Positions 23,592 through 35,200 of a stretch of DNA of 64,000 nucleotides are shown in pieces (the stretch's first letter is position 1; every line of letters starts with the position of its first letter). Source of the DNA: Pieris napi. Lineage: Eukaryota > Arthropoda > Insecta > Lepidoptera > Pieridae. The DNA is taken from the NCBI RefSeq assembly GCF_905475465.1, contig NC_062235.1, forward strand, positions 10,922,001 to 10,986,000, in the 5' to 3' direction. Below the pieces are notes generated by a model that worked only from the letters and a program-made list of their open reading frames with translations, was not told where the DNA came from and did not search any database. A program made the position numbers and the translations under genes.

Positions 23592-26500
23592 TTAAACCAG
23601 GTACGTCTGAACTGTGTGTTGTAATACCACAGCTTGCGGATTGTGCCGGCCTTGGAAATCATTAGACGAATAATCGGAATCGATAGTGGAATAAATGTGT
23701 TCGGATAAAGGACGATCGCATGGGGAACGTTCAGCGGAATTCGCCGATTTGCCGCAGAGCGTTTGACAAGTGCTGTTTAATACCGACGCGTCCATTGTGT
23801 ACGTATTGGAATTCCTTCCGTAATTGAGTCTTTTCAACTTATGCCCGCGCCGCTTACACGATGGCATCGCGTATCGTAACCTCTCCCAAAAACGTTTCTC
23901 TTTCCACGTTATCTCTAAACCCGTTTTTAAATACGATTTTAATTCCGGATCTCGCGGCGCGAGCCCTACGGAGACAATTATTAATTTGTGTGGATTGTTT
24001 TGGAGTGCGCGTTGAAATGCTTGTCGGAATTCTATCTGAGACCATTCCGTTAAGATAAAGTTCTTTGTCAGAACAACTATTATACGCCGCGAGGCTTCGG
24101 TCGCTTCGACCACTAAGTCAGGGAACTGGGCGTAAGTTGCTTCAAATTGTGGAACATCTCTATAATGTAGACAGAGATGATACGACGGATAGCCGTTCTC
24201 AAGCTCACGCGCTAAGGATTCTATAACGAATTCTTCGTCTTTTGGACTGTAACAAATATAAGCGTCATAAAGCTTATCGGCGTCGTTAAAAGCGCTCGCT
24301 AGGGGAAAGAGCTTAATACCGCAATTTGAGTATAACCACATTCTGCAAGCGTATCTAAATGTGAACACGAAAGCTAATATTAATAAAATAAGCATGAACC
24401 CGGTGAGAACCGAGGCCAGTAATGGTATGTTGTTAGAGACGAAGAACGCGCTTATCACTGAGTTATCACTTATTTCACTACAAATCGTCACATTTAAAAT
24501 CAATGGCTTTTTCGATAAACTAGATTTCTCACTGTTGCACCAAAGATTACGGATATCCACAACCTTCTCTACATTCTGCGATATGTATGTGAGGAATCCT
24601 TGTAAATATTTACAATCACAAGACCATAAGTTATTGCCGACGAACAGAGTCTGTAACTTTTTGTTATTGTCCAAATGCCACAGGCCATAATTTACGAGTC
24701 TATTTCCGTCCAACCGTAAAACTTCTAAAGAACCCAAAAACGTAAATGTTACATTCGAAATGAACTCAATGGTGTTGTTCTGTAGGTATAATTCCCTTAA
24801 GTTGTTTAATTTAGAAAATTCAAGGCCTTCAAGGCGTTTTAATTTGTTATTGTCTAAATGCAGTATTTTGAGGTCACCCAGTTCACGAAATGTGTTATTT
24901 TGGACACTTATTATATTACTCGAATTTAAATAAATTACTACAGCCCTCCGCATCAATTCAAAGAGAGTTTCATTAAGCTCATTATAAGAATTTCCGTCAA
25001 AGTAAATATGAGTGGCGGTCGCGGGCATATCGCGAGGTATTGTGTTAGCTTTTTTCGCAGAACAATCAACTACATTCGTCGTCTTTGTCGAATCATGATA
25101 ACAAGAACAGTCTTGCGGACACACCGATTTACAATTACAAAAGGTAAAATCACAACAAGTGCAATCATCGGGACAATGGCTGTCATATTTACAAAGGAAA
25201 TCTTTTATATGAAGAGAAGTAACGGCTTGGTTTTTGACACCGCGGACATAAGATTCTTTACATACGACATTATTCAAATCCATCACGTACGGGTATTGTC
25301 GGGAAGTAACGGAATTTATAAGTAAAAGCCATTTCATTGTACAGTCGCATCGATAAGGGTTAGCGCTTATATAAAACTGAGGTAATGTACGGTCATCAGA
25401 TCGCGCGATACGCAAGCTGTTCGCATCTAATGTCTCGACTTTATTAGCATACATGTCAACACGTGTAAGATTAGTTTTTTCAACAAAAGTATCAGCCTCT
25501 ATAGTTGTTATTTCATTGTTGTTTACAAATAAAAGTTCAATGCTATTTGGTAAAGACATGGCTGATAAAGAGACTATACGATTATGGCTCGCGTCCAATG
25601 TCTTAACGCGTAGATCGCTTTGAATTTTATAGTAATTACCAAGAATTTCGATAAAGTTCGCATGAATATCAAGCCATTTCAAGTGCGACGGGACGAAAGC
25701 GTAATCGAACCAGACTAAATGATTTTCGGATAAATCGAGCCATAGCAATTTTTTTAAAGACACAAATACTCCATTTATATCTGAAATGTAGTTAGTGTTA
25801 AGTCGCACGGCTTCCAACTGCGAGTTTCTTTGAAACGTTTCAGTTCCTATCGACTGTATTTTATTTTTCGCCATATTAAGCACTTGTAGGCTAGGCATTC
25901 CCCAGAACATGCCCGCTGTGAGATTTCCAATTTGATTTTCGATTAAACGCAAACCGGTTAACTGTGATAAATTTTGAAACGAACTGTTCGTTATTTCCGT
26001 CAATAAATTTTCACCCAAGTCTAACGATTTTAAAAATGGTAATTGTGATATTGCTTCCGGTACATTAGTAAACTTATTCGAACTTAAATCTAATTCCTTC
26101 AAGTCGGAACAATTTTTGAACGCGTTTTCACTTACATATGATAATAAATTATTATTCAAATTTAATTTGTTCAATATAAATAATCCATTAAACATGTGAT
26201 CTTCAATTGTTCGTAATTTGTTGAGCCCTAAATTCAATGTATGAAGATTAAAAAGTGGTGAAAACGCGTTATCATCAATAAAATTTATGGAGTTGTTGAT
26301 TAGGTTAAGATTTTGTAGAAAAAATAAATCTTTAAACATATTCTGAGCGATGCGGGCGATAGCGTTATGGGACAGGTCGAGCACAATTAATCGTATTAAA
26401 CCACTAAACGTTTCATCTTCTATATGGTCGCCCTTTAATTTATTCACCGAAAGATCTAAAACGAGTAACTGATCCAACCTATTAAATATTCTTTTGGGCA

Positions 26501-27344
26501 ATATTTCCAGTTCATTGTTCCTCAAGTAAATTTCACGAATCTCTCTCGTATTTTGAAACAAGCCTTCAGGCAAATAATTTATAGCGTTATCGGAGAGGTT
26601 CACAACTTTTAACGATAGAAGGTCACTGAAAACTTCGGCGGGCAACTCGCCTATTTTATTGTTCTGCAAGTATAGTTGTGTGAGCCGTCGCAGATGTAAT
26701 ATTTCAGAGTCAGCTGGCAAGGACATGATATCGTTGTAGCTCAGATCGATAGTCTGCAACGTTGAACCACATTTGTGTCCAAAACCCAGCTCATCAACAA
26801 ACTTTATCTTATTGCGAGTGAGGTTTAGAGAAATTATGTTTTCCAGAGCACAAAACAAATCAGATGGTATCTTTCTTATGTTATTAAAGCCGAGATCTAG
26901 AGTGTGAAGCTCCCTCAAGCCGTTAAAGGCACCAAAGGACATCTCCAATTCTTTATTATGACCCCAATCATTATTCATGGTGCGTAACTGCAAGGTCTTT
27001 AAACCGCGAAGTCCTTCGAACACGTTACCAGGCAGACGAAGAATTTTGCAACCGATCACAGTGATCTCCGCTAAATCTTTCATTTTACTAAACTGATGAT
27101 CCTTGAATGTGGTTTCGATTAGATCCGCGCCGCAGGTGATTGCAAGCTTTTCCGCGCCATCGGAGTGCATCGAACCGGGCAGCTCCCGATCCGAGGACAG
27201 CGTCCGTACATTGCACTTCACAACGTTCTCACCGGCCACTCGAAAACATGCATCTGCAGCGTCAGGCGCCCCCGTGAGCGCCGCGCCCATCACTAAACAA
27301 AAGAATATCACGCTAATTATCATTTTAAACCGCACTTTGTCCAT
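23592..27344 (-). CDS. Toll-family receptor, intronless
   Basis: This is a single-exon gene of 1250 codons for a type I membrane receptor of the long insect Toll class (Toll-6/7/8/18-wheeler), which senses extracellular ligands and signals through a cytoplasmic TIR domain. I place the start at the ATG at 27344, which precedes a signal peptide (IISVIFFCLVMGAALTG); the longer frame upstream begins only with TTG. The order is a first leucine-rich-repeat array (about 90-660), a cysteine flank (NPYRCDC, about 662-718), a cysteine cluster (CPDDCTCCDFTFCNC), an LRR N-flank (CPQDCSCYHD), a second short LRR array (about 775-905), a second cysteine flank (NLWSCDC), one membrane helix (about 974-998) and TIR (LYDAYICYSPKDEEF at about 1025, YRDVPQ, FWERLRYAMP). 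The tail of about 90 residues carries EHIYSTIDSDYSS. The exact paralogue is uncertain. Confidence 0.93.
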   Translation of the reverse strand: MDKVRFKMIISVIFFCLVMGAALTGAPDAADACFRVAGENVVKCNVRTLSSDRELPGSMHSDGAEKLAITCGADLIETTFKDHQFSKMKDLAEITVIGCKILRLPGNVFEGLRGLKTLQLRTMNNDWGHNKELEMSFGAFNGLRELHTLDLGFNNIRKIPSDLFCALENIISLNLTRNKIKFVDELGFGHKCGSTLQTIDLSYNDIMSLPADSEILHLRRLTQLYLQNNKIGELPAEVFSDLLSLKVVNLSDNAINYLPEGLFQNTREIREIYLRNNELEILPKRIFNRLDQLLVLDLSVNKLKGDHIEDETFSGLIRLIVLDLSHNAIARIAQNMFKDLFFLQNLNLINNSINFIDDNAFSPLFNLHTLNLGLNKLRTIEDHMFNGLFILNKLNLNNNLLSYVSENAFKNCSDLKELDLSSNKFTNVPEAISQLPFLKSLDLGENLLTEITNSSFQNLSQLTGLRLIENQIGNLTAGMFWGMPSLQVLNMAKNKIQSIGTETFQRNSQLEAVRLNTNYISDINGVFVSLKKLLWLDLSENHLVWFDYAFVPSHLKWLDIHANFIEILGNYYKIQSDLRVKTLDASHNRIVSLSAMSLPNSIELLFVNNNEITTIEADTFVEKTNLTRVDMYANKVETLDANSLRIARSDDRTLPQFYISANPYRCDCTMKWLLLINSVTSRQYPYVMDLNNVVCKESYVRGVKNQAVTSLHIKDFLCKYDSHCPDDCTCCDFTFCNCKSVCPQDCSCYHDSTKTTNVVDCSAKKANTIPRDMPATATHIYFDGNSYNELNETLFELMRRAVVIYLNSSNIISVQNNTFRELGDLKILHLDNNKLKRLEGLEFSKLNNLRELYLQNNTIEFISNVTFTFLGSLEVLRLDGNRLVNYGLWHLDNNKKLQTLFVGNNLWSCDCKYLQGFLTYISQNVEKVVDIRNLWCNSEKSSLSKKPLILNVTICSEISDNSVISAFFVSNNIPLLASVLTGFMLILLILAFVFTFRYACRMWLYSNCGIKLFPLASAFNDADKLYDAYICYSPKDEEFVIESLARELENGYPSYHLCLHYRDVPQFEATYAQFPDLVVEATEASRRIIVVLTKNFILTEWSQIEFRQAFQRALQNNPHKLIIVSVGLAPRDPELKSYLKTGLEITWKEKRFWERLRYAMPSCKRRGHKLKRLNYGRNSNTYTMDASVLNSTCQTLCGKSANSAERSPCDRPLSEHIYSTIDSDYSSNDFQGRHNPQAVVLQHTVQTYLV

Positions 27345-27349
27345 TTCAT
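27320..27349 (-). promoter_or_regulatory. possible overlapping upstream ORF
   Basis: Five bases before the Toll start lies another ATG in a different frame. It encodes nine codons (MKWTKCGLK) and stops at TGA within the signal-peptide region. If the transcript includes it, ribosomes must leak past it to reach the main ATG, which has G at -3 and G at +4. Confidence 0.4.
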
Positions 27350-27362
27350 TTTCACTTGTCAA

Positions 27363-29270
27363 CTTGTTTTGATAAATAAAACTTTGGTCCGTTTGTCGCG
27401 AGCGATCATATTATAATACGCGGCACTATTTGTATGAGAATACGATATTGTTAAGGTTGTAATAATTATATTGCGCGAGTCTCATTGTAGCGTTATCCAG
27501 ACGCGATCCCCTCTCGGCGCCGGAACCGCGACTGCCGTGCTCGGTAAAACGCCATCAATGCGCGGCAGCCGGCTTCTTGCTAGGGAATGAATCGCACCAT
27601 CGCATTTCTATTACCCACTGCATAGATACGAATAAGCCCGCACATAGCTAGTTTATAGTGATAGGAAAAGCACTTACGTATATAACGTTTTCGCTCTACG
27701 TGACATGTCTCTGGAGGAAAATACATATTAATTATACTTTTTGTGTTTAGAAATGTAAATCTTGAAGATGTTTTAGAATATTATTATATCGCATTTTTAA
27801 ACGACTCTAGTGGAATAAGCAGTCTCAATTAATAACTGAAAATTGGACTTTATTTATCACACGTAGAAAATATATTATGTGTAATGTGTATAATACATAT
27901 ATGCTATCTACGACTTCTCTGTGCTATCTACGACATCAGCGTGGATATACATAAATGAAAATCCATAAGGTTCGTGTATAATAAATAAAACATTAAACTT
28001 TCTAGTACCTACCTCATTCTTTTGTGTAAAGAAGTTAATACTACTTACAATGAATTTGAATATTTGTGAACATTGAACTCGGTCGTATTTTTTCACTATG
28101 ACCATTGAAGCATAATTTAGCTAGATTTATACATTTCTCGCAATGTAGCGACATCTAGAGATAAGAATTGCATTCATACAGCGCGCTTGCGAAAATTGTA
28201 TTCAATACAATAGAATACAAATAGGAAAACAAATGTTTTTATTACGTTACGTAGTTTAATTGGAAGTTCTGTGGTGATTTTTGCTTACCTTTCGCTTTAA
28301 TTTTAGAAAAATCATAACGTCACTTTTATTTTATTAATAGCTCATGTCAAGCTATTGTTGCTTCATAAGAAATTTTATAAAAGGTATAAACGCATATAGC
28401 CTCGCAAACACATCTATCTCTCACGCAAACTCTATTATTTGGTTTACGCGCGTATATAGAAAAATTATGCGGATTGAAATCCGTGAATTTGTTAAATTAA
28501 TTGACATAACGATACTTTCAATGTGTGAAGTCTCGCAATCATTATCGTTAAAACCATGCAGGTGGGCGGAAGTCATAGCCAGGGCTCAAACGCGTCAGCT
28601 TAACACAAGTCTCACTTCCAATTAGGGATATTATTTAATAAAATACATGTTTTAAATAAATGTTTTTAGGTTTCTGTACTTCACAATGTTGCGGTAAAGA
28701 CATTCAACTTAATACTGTTTACACTGATAGTTTTTTCATTAAAGTAGTAAATTTTATCCTGTATAAATTGATCTAAGTATTTTTTGCTTTTTTTCATCAA
28801 ATTATTCTTCTATTTCTTTTAATCTAAAAAACTACACAAAAAATGTGATTTTAAAGACAAACCACACCTTAATTAGAAAACGTATTTTTCTTGGCATATA
28901 TTTGCACAGTGCACACGAACAAATGCGTGAGAAAAAGCTAATAGGTGATACTTTTGTGAACACCATAAACATCGTAAATTGATAAATACTTCATGACCTT
29001 TTATTTCAATTAATTAGATGCTTTAAAATTATTTATTTACACTTTGTTGCAACAGCAACAGTACGAATAAAATATTTAAGTAAAACCGTGTCTTTAACGG
29101 TTAAAAAGTTAACCAGATAAAACAGAAACTGTTCAATTTCAAATTCTTCCGCGCCTTAATTAAGGCACATGTGGGGACTTACTGGCTTAGCAGCCAGACC
29201 AAGGGCAATCTTGGGTAACATACTTTAAATTTAGAATAAAACAGTGCTACCTATACACCATTGGGGTTTA
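27363..29270. other. upstream region of the Toll gene
   Basis: Around 27480-27600 the sequence becomes GC- and CpG-rich (cgcgatcccctctcggcgcc, cggaaccgcgactgccgtgc), unlike the AT-rich flanks. This fits a promoter or 5' untranslated region for the minus-strand Toll gene. The rest (27700-29270) has no gene I can support. Confidence 0.4.
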
Positions 29271-29463
29271 TTGCTCGTTCAGACACGGCGGGAACCGCGC
29301 GATTTGAGAATCGCATGGAAATCGCGCGGGTCTTATTTGTATGAATTATTAAGTAATCGTTCAGACATACCCGCGCGGTTAATCAAACCGCACGGTTTCC
29401 GCAACCCAACCGCCAGAAAATAGAATCGCGATACTCCCGCGCGGTTCTATTACTATGAAGATC
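29271..29463. mobile_element. Harbinger-type MITE block, left copy
   Basis: The block begins ttgctcgttcagacacggcg after a TTA and contains alternating ccgcgcgg/aatcgcg motifs. Its nearly exact reverse complement recurs at about 29892-30088 inside the neighbouring composite element. It is non-coding. Confidence 0.7.
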
Positions 29464-29466
29464 TTA

Positions 29467-30515
29467 GTGCCCGTTCAGACACGGCGGGAACCGCGCGATT
29501 GTCAGATCGTGCGGTTTGAACCGCAAAAATTTCGACTGTTCAAACATTGGCGGTTAGTTAGCGATCAGTTTCAAGATGGAAGTCGAAGAGTAACTAACGT
29601 GTCTGTGGTTGATAAAGAGAAGGCAGATTCAGAGAGGATCGACTGACACATGGTAAATTTGTAACACTTTTGACTATTTGAGAATGTCAATAAAATCTTT
29701 TGATGAACTCATTGAACTAATCAGGGAAGGTATTTCAAGCTCTGAAACACATATGAGGGCAAGCGTGTTACCAGAAGAAAAACTCTCCACTTCATCAATA
29801 AATAACTCAGTGTCGAAGCGATAGCGAGCTCACGGTGCTCTTGTTATGACGTGTTAATCGCGCGGTGCCCGCAATGCTTATGAACGCTGAGTAAGATCTT
29901 CATAGTAATAGAACCGCGCGGGAGTATCGCGATTCTATTTTCTGGCGGTTGGGTTGCGGAAACCGTGCGGTTTGATTAACCGCGCGGGTATGTCTGAACG
30001 ATTACTTAATAACTCATACAAATAAGACCCGCGCGATTTCCATGCGATTCTCAAATCGCGCGGTTCCCGCCGTGTCTGAACGAGCAATTACTCAGCGTTC
30101 ATAAGCATTGCGGGCACCGCGCGATTAACACGTCATAACAAGAGCACCGTGAGCACGCTATCGCTTCGACACTGAGGTATTTATTGATGAAGTGGAGAGT
30201 TTTTCTTCTGGTAACACGCTTGCCTTCATATGTGTTTCAGAGCTTGAAATACCTTCCCTGATTAGTTCAATGAGTTCATCAAAAGATTTTATTGACATTC
30301 TCAAATAGTCAATAGTGTTACAAATTTACCATGTGTCAGTCGATCCTCTCTGAATCTGCCTCTTCTTTATCAACCACAGCCACGTTAGTTACTCTTCGAC
30401 TTCCATCTTGAAACTGATCGCTAACTAACCGCCAATGTCTGAACAGTCGACATTTTTGCGGTTCAAACCGCACGATCTGACAATCGCGCGGTTCCCGCCG
30501 TGTCTGAACGAGCAC
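29467..30515. mobile_element. Harbinger-derived palindromic composite (1049 bp)
   Basis: The inverted ends are gtgcccgttcagacacggcg and its near-exact reverse complement (last bases tgaacgagcac), with TTA on both sides (29464-29466 and 30516-30518). The arms (29467-29890 and about 30091-30515) are inverted copies of one another. Both hold a piece of Harbinger transposase: on the plus strand from about 29684 it reads MSIKSFDELIELIREGISSS then ETHMRASVLPEEKL, matching the family N-terminal pattern (FDELLxL...MRxxIPPxERL). Between the arms lies an inverted copy of the left MITE block. No catalytic core remains. Confidence 0.8.
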
Positions 30516-30518
30516 TTA

Positions 30519-32225
30519 GGGTCTTTCACAACCAACAGTCATTTGTTGCCTGGATACCAACTAAAAAAGCCATCATGGTTCTGCTTCTATAGTGATACTA
30601 TTGATCTTCATTGTCCACTTTAATAACTACATATAATGAATTACCACATATAATAAAAGGAATACAATAAAAGACCAGTCATTATCACTCCTTTATTATA
30701 CCTAGTACTGTTTCGTCTAATATTTACAATCAGGAAGTGGAGAATGTCTGCTAAACATTTGTAATTTAAGCGGTAAATTTCACGCATCTTTAGAAATCAA
30801 ACAAAAACAAACAATTTAGAAATATTTTACTGCCTTATAAATTCTAAAATCATTTTGCAGTAATTTTTAGTCGAACAATTCATTGCTGACACTTGCTGCA
30901 TACAAATGAATCCGTTTTCCATTTAGTCCACCGATTATATCACATCTTTCTTATACAACATGTAACAATGTATGCTTAACTAATTCAAACAATGAATTGT
31001 ATGAAAACTAGAAAACTATTGCTCATTTTATTCTATTAACAATTTTTATTTTCTTAACATATTAAAGAACACTACAAATTAATCTTTCATATATTCAGTC
31101 TTACATAGTTTGTTTGAAAGAAGCTGTGTAGTCACTAGGTTATGAAATCATTTTAATATAGATTAGAAAATGTATTGAACTCACCATAATATTACCAAAT
31201 TCTTGCCAGCTAAAATAATATCATTATCTCATTGTGAGATTCTAGTTACTGGTATCCCCAAATATTTAATTTAGTCTTAGTTCTATCTAGGATTATAGTC
31301 AAAAGCCGAATATTTGTTTTATTAAATGTAGATTTTTATCCAAACACTGCGACATCTTTCCTCAACACTAAAATAAATTCTAATATACTTAATAAAATAA
31401 TTTACTTATCCTATCAGCGTCCAATTATAAGAAACACTAAAATAGAAATGAAATTAAAATGTATTGCATTTTGTAATGGCACACACTATGAAGGCCACAT
31501 TTAATTATTGCTAAGACAATTTAACTGGGAAATTCTACAATTATTGTACTCAATGAAATTAAACCATCTTTTGCAGAAATATAAAAATTTCTCACATTGA
31601 GTCATACTGTTATTACCAGCAGTATAATATACACAATACTGGAGGTGTAAAGAAATAAATTACTCATCAATCTAGAATTTAAAAGTTCCCTCATACGGGA
31701 GGCAAAAAAAATTGTCAACTACAAAGTCATCAATATATACAATGTCAAATCAATTCCAACAATTATTGTTAACAGCTTTGTGCCTCACATTTTAAAACTG
31801 GGTTAATGAGTTCAAAAAAATAATCTACATAATACTTTAAGAGAATTGGAAGCGTATTAGCCTCGAAAAAAAACTTTTAATATTATTCCTACCATTAGCA
31901 GAAGGTAAAATAATGTTGGACAAATAGATCTGTTAAACAACAGATCTACTCACAGACATACAGAGTCTATGTCAGTGTCTTCCAATCCAACTCACCCCAA
32001 TCTTATTCTCACTGGAATACGGGTAGTTTGTGATACCAACTACAATAGCAGGAACAACATACCATTAACATAACACTTTTCTCTAGTAGTTGATATCTTA
32101 AGCCACTTATTCCAATATATATCACTTTACTAGAGTATCATTCTTAACAGTCACTATCACTAATCACTTCACTAACACCATCGTCGCTTCTTGGACGTCC
32201 CTTCACTGTCGCAGTGTTGTTCGGC
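30519..32225. other. 3' flank of Ogt
   Basis: No gene is recognised. It should include the Ogt 3' untranslated region on the minus strand; an AATAAA (minus) occurs at about 30693-30698, 1.5 kb beyond the stop, with other AT-rich candidates nearer. Confidence 0.4.
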
Positions 32226-35200
32226 CTATTTATCTATAGCCTGGACGTGGTCAGGCCGCTCTCCTCTCGCATACCGGGCCCACATTCTGTTGTACAGCAT
32301 TTCTAGGCCCGTTGCGTATGCTTTGCAGTCGAAAAGAGGGCTCTCCACTCGCGCTGTCCATACTTTTGCTCGGATTGCTTTTAGACTGAAAATAAGATAG
32401 ATAAATATAATAATTACTCCAGATTAGTATTGTCTTTTATTTACATAACTTTTACACATAGAAAAACACTTTTTTACCGGACTGAAGTATGTATTATTAT
32501 AAATTTATAATTATTTTTCATAAATTTAACTGACGTTTCGCGTGCTTTACAGCGTGCGTCTAAATTTATAATAATACATAACTTCAATCCGGTAAAAAAG
32601 TGTTTTTCTATACTCCAGATTAACATAATATTTTCACTATTTACGTTACAAGCAAACAAAAACAACAATTCTTTAATTTATTATGAAATATTTAAAATAG
32701 AATCCTAGAATTTTTCTACATAGAATAATGGTACTAACACACTAGTATAACCTATCTATGCTTTATCTATTCTGTGTTAAATAGACATGCACATGGTCGT
32801 ATGGAGTAAACAGTCATTTAATCACTTAAGATGTCAAGTGTAATGGTTGCAGCTCCTTACAAACGTCGTGTAAAAAAAACGTGGCGATTAAAAAGAGTAG
32901 GGGAGAGTTTATTGCCAGTTCTTCTCTTCCATTCTAGGGCCTTGATTTGAGAACTGGCACTAAATGTAAAGCTAGAAGCATTTCATATACAGTAGTTTTT
33001 TTGACGATCATAAGTGTACATTGTGTTACCTATATGATTAAATGATTTTTAATTTGAATTTTGACAGGGGTCCAAGGGAAATAAATATTATTCCCTGCTT
33101 TTAAATTCGTAATTCATTAATCGGACAAGCAAACGGGAGTATTCCCATTAAGTAGATATAAAATGAAAATGTAATGAACTAGTTTTGAGCCTGTAAATGA
33201 TGACAACAATTAAATATTATTTAAATTACTCACTATTCCTTGTCAGTTCCGAGTCGTACGGCAATGTCTTGGTACTCCTGGCGCGTTCTCGCTATTAATT
33301 CAGGACAACCGAGCGTATTTAATTGCGACGCTGCCACTCTGCAAACAACAGTATTCATTAAGCGTCTAGTTCTATTTCTTAGTTAATTTATAGTACGTAC
33401 ATGAACATTGGAATTAAGAGAAACATAAAATAAATATTATTTATCAAATGTTACATTAACTGTGTTTCAAACATAGGAGTCGTACTCAGAGAGACATGCC
33501 ATTGAAAATGTCGCGTCGATTCAAATTCATTTAGAAAATTAAATGTCACTTCGTTACTAAATTAACATTTACTACACCATATTTCTAAAAAAATAAGTAG
33601 GATATAACCGCAAATATCTTTCTCTATATATGTGAAGGCGTAACTAGGTACTCTGACTATTGAATTATGGTGACCATTAATACGAGATTTGCCAAGGCCA
33701 AACAAACAGTTATTTTTAAGGCGAGTATATTTTCAATCCATATCACGGAGGAATCCAAAGTACGTTGCTATCAACTGAGGCCTCAACTAATGAAGTAAAA
33801 TTATATTTTAAACGTTCGATATAACAACAATTGTATTAACTGAAATTATTTCGTTATTTTCATTAACTGAGGCAGACATAATTTCTATGTATTATCTTAA
33901 ATCCGAACAAACAATAACAAAAGAATGAATGCGTTTCGCGCGTTTTTACTTTTCACATACTGTTTTTTTAACTTACTTTTTTTGGCAGCCAGTTACATTT
34001 TCGTAACCAATCTCCTTAGTGATTTAAAAAATTAACTAATTTTATCCACATTCCAAATTCAAATCGCTTTTAATATCTCGGAATTTAAAAAGTTATTTTA
34101 GCCCTTGTTCATTTACTTAATTACTTAAACGTTCCTTACCGAGAAGCCAAAGTTTCTCCGGGTAATGTAACAACAGGCGTTCCTGTCCATAAAATGTCCA
34201 TACTGGTTGTGTGTCCGTTACATAAAGGTGTGTCTAGACACACGTCAGCCAACTGTCCTCTTCGTACATGCTCTTCTTTGGCCGCTACATTCGAGAATAT
34301 TATCCGACCCGGGGGTAATCCTATAACCAAACATATTCATTATCAAAGTGTAAACTCTATGTAACGTCCATTGATATAACGACTAATCCCATAAAGCAGC
34401 AAAATCACTCTCCTTTAGTGGGTTTAGCGTGTCTTCCAAACAATGATACACTCTACATAGCATTACACGCAACCTCCATAACGACAATTATATAATAAAA
34501 AGTGCTTTTTAACTTTTTAAGTTGCCGAAATTAGTTAAAACTGCGGAGCTATGTACGTTCTTTTGTTGCTATATTGTCCTAGCTCGTAAAAAACTCGACT
34601 GTCGGCATTATACGTACCGAACTTTCTAAGAATTCCGTTTTTTTGTTTACAAATTGGGATGGGCACGTGCAAAAAGGTAAAAAAATACAACATATTCGCT
34701 GGTGCAGCAAAAACGTTAGCGTAATGTTCAATTGAGAATTGCTTTTTATGTAATTACTAACACTAGTCTGAAATAAACTTTTTCTTTTTCTATTTAACGA
34801 CAAGTCTTTGTAACGTCAAAATATGCACGATCCTTTGAGTGTCGTTATATAGAGTTTACACTGTATTGTAAACCAAATAACAAATTACAGAATACCCTAA
34901 AAATATTTTGCAATAACCAAACAATATTAATGACCATCATTAAGTTTAGATTAAACCGAACTAAATTTTCAACATCATGACTTGGAAAGTCTAGAATATA
35001 AGAGAAACATCGAAATGTTTGAACTAATAAAATTGTATTTATAAAACTTACCCAGTTGCTGAGCTGTGGACTGCAAATTAGGTTCACCGACAGCTGGAAA
35101 TCTTAACAACCACAGCACACTGTTTGGCACATGCTTCAGAATATACACCCACATGTGTAACGTCAGGGGGTCTATTTTGTACAGCTGGTTGAAATTGCAG

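Noticed and set aside
23824..25325. Several plus-strand frames across the Toll gene
   Set aside because: They are shadows of the minus-strand coding exon.
27345..27362. Six extra codons at the start of the Toll gene
   Set aside because: The longer frame begins with TTG, not ATG. The first in-frame ATG is at 27344, directly before a good signal peptide.
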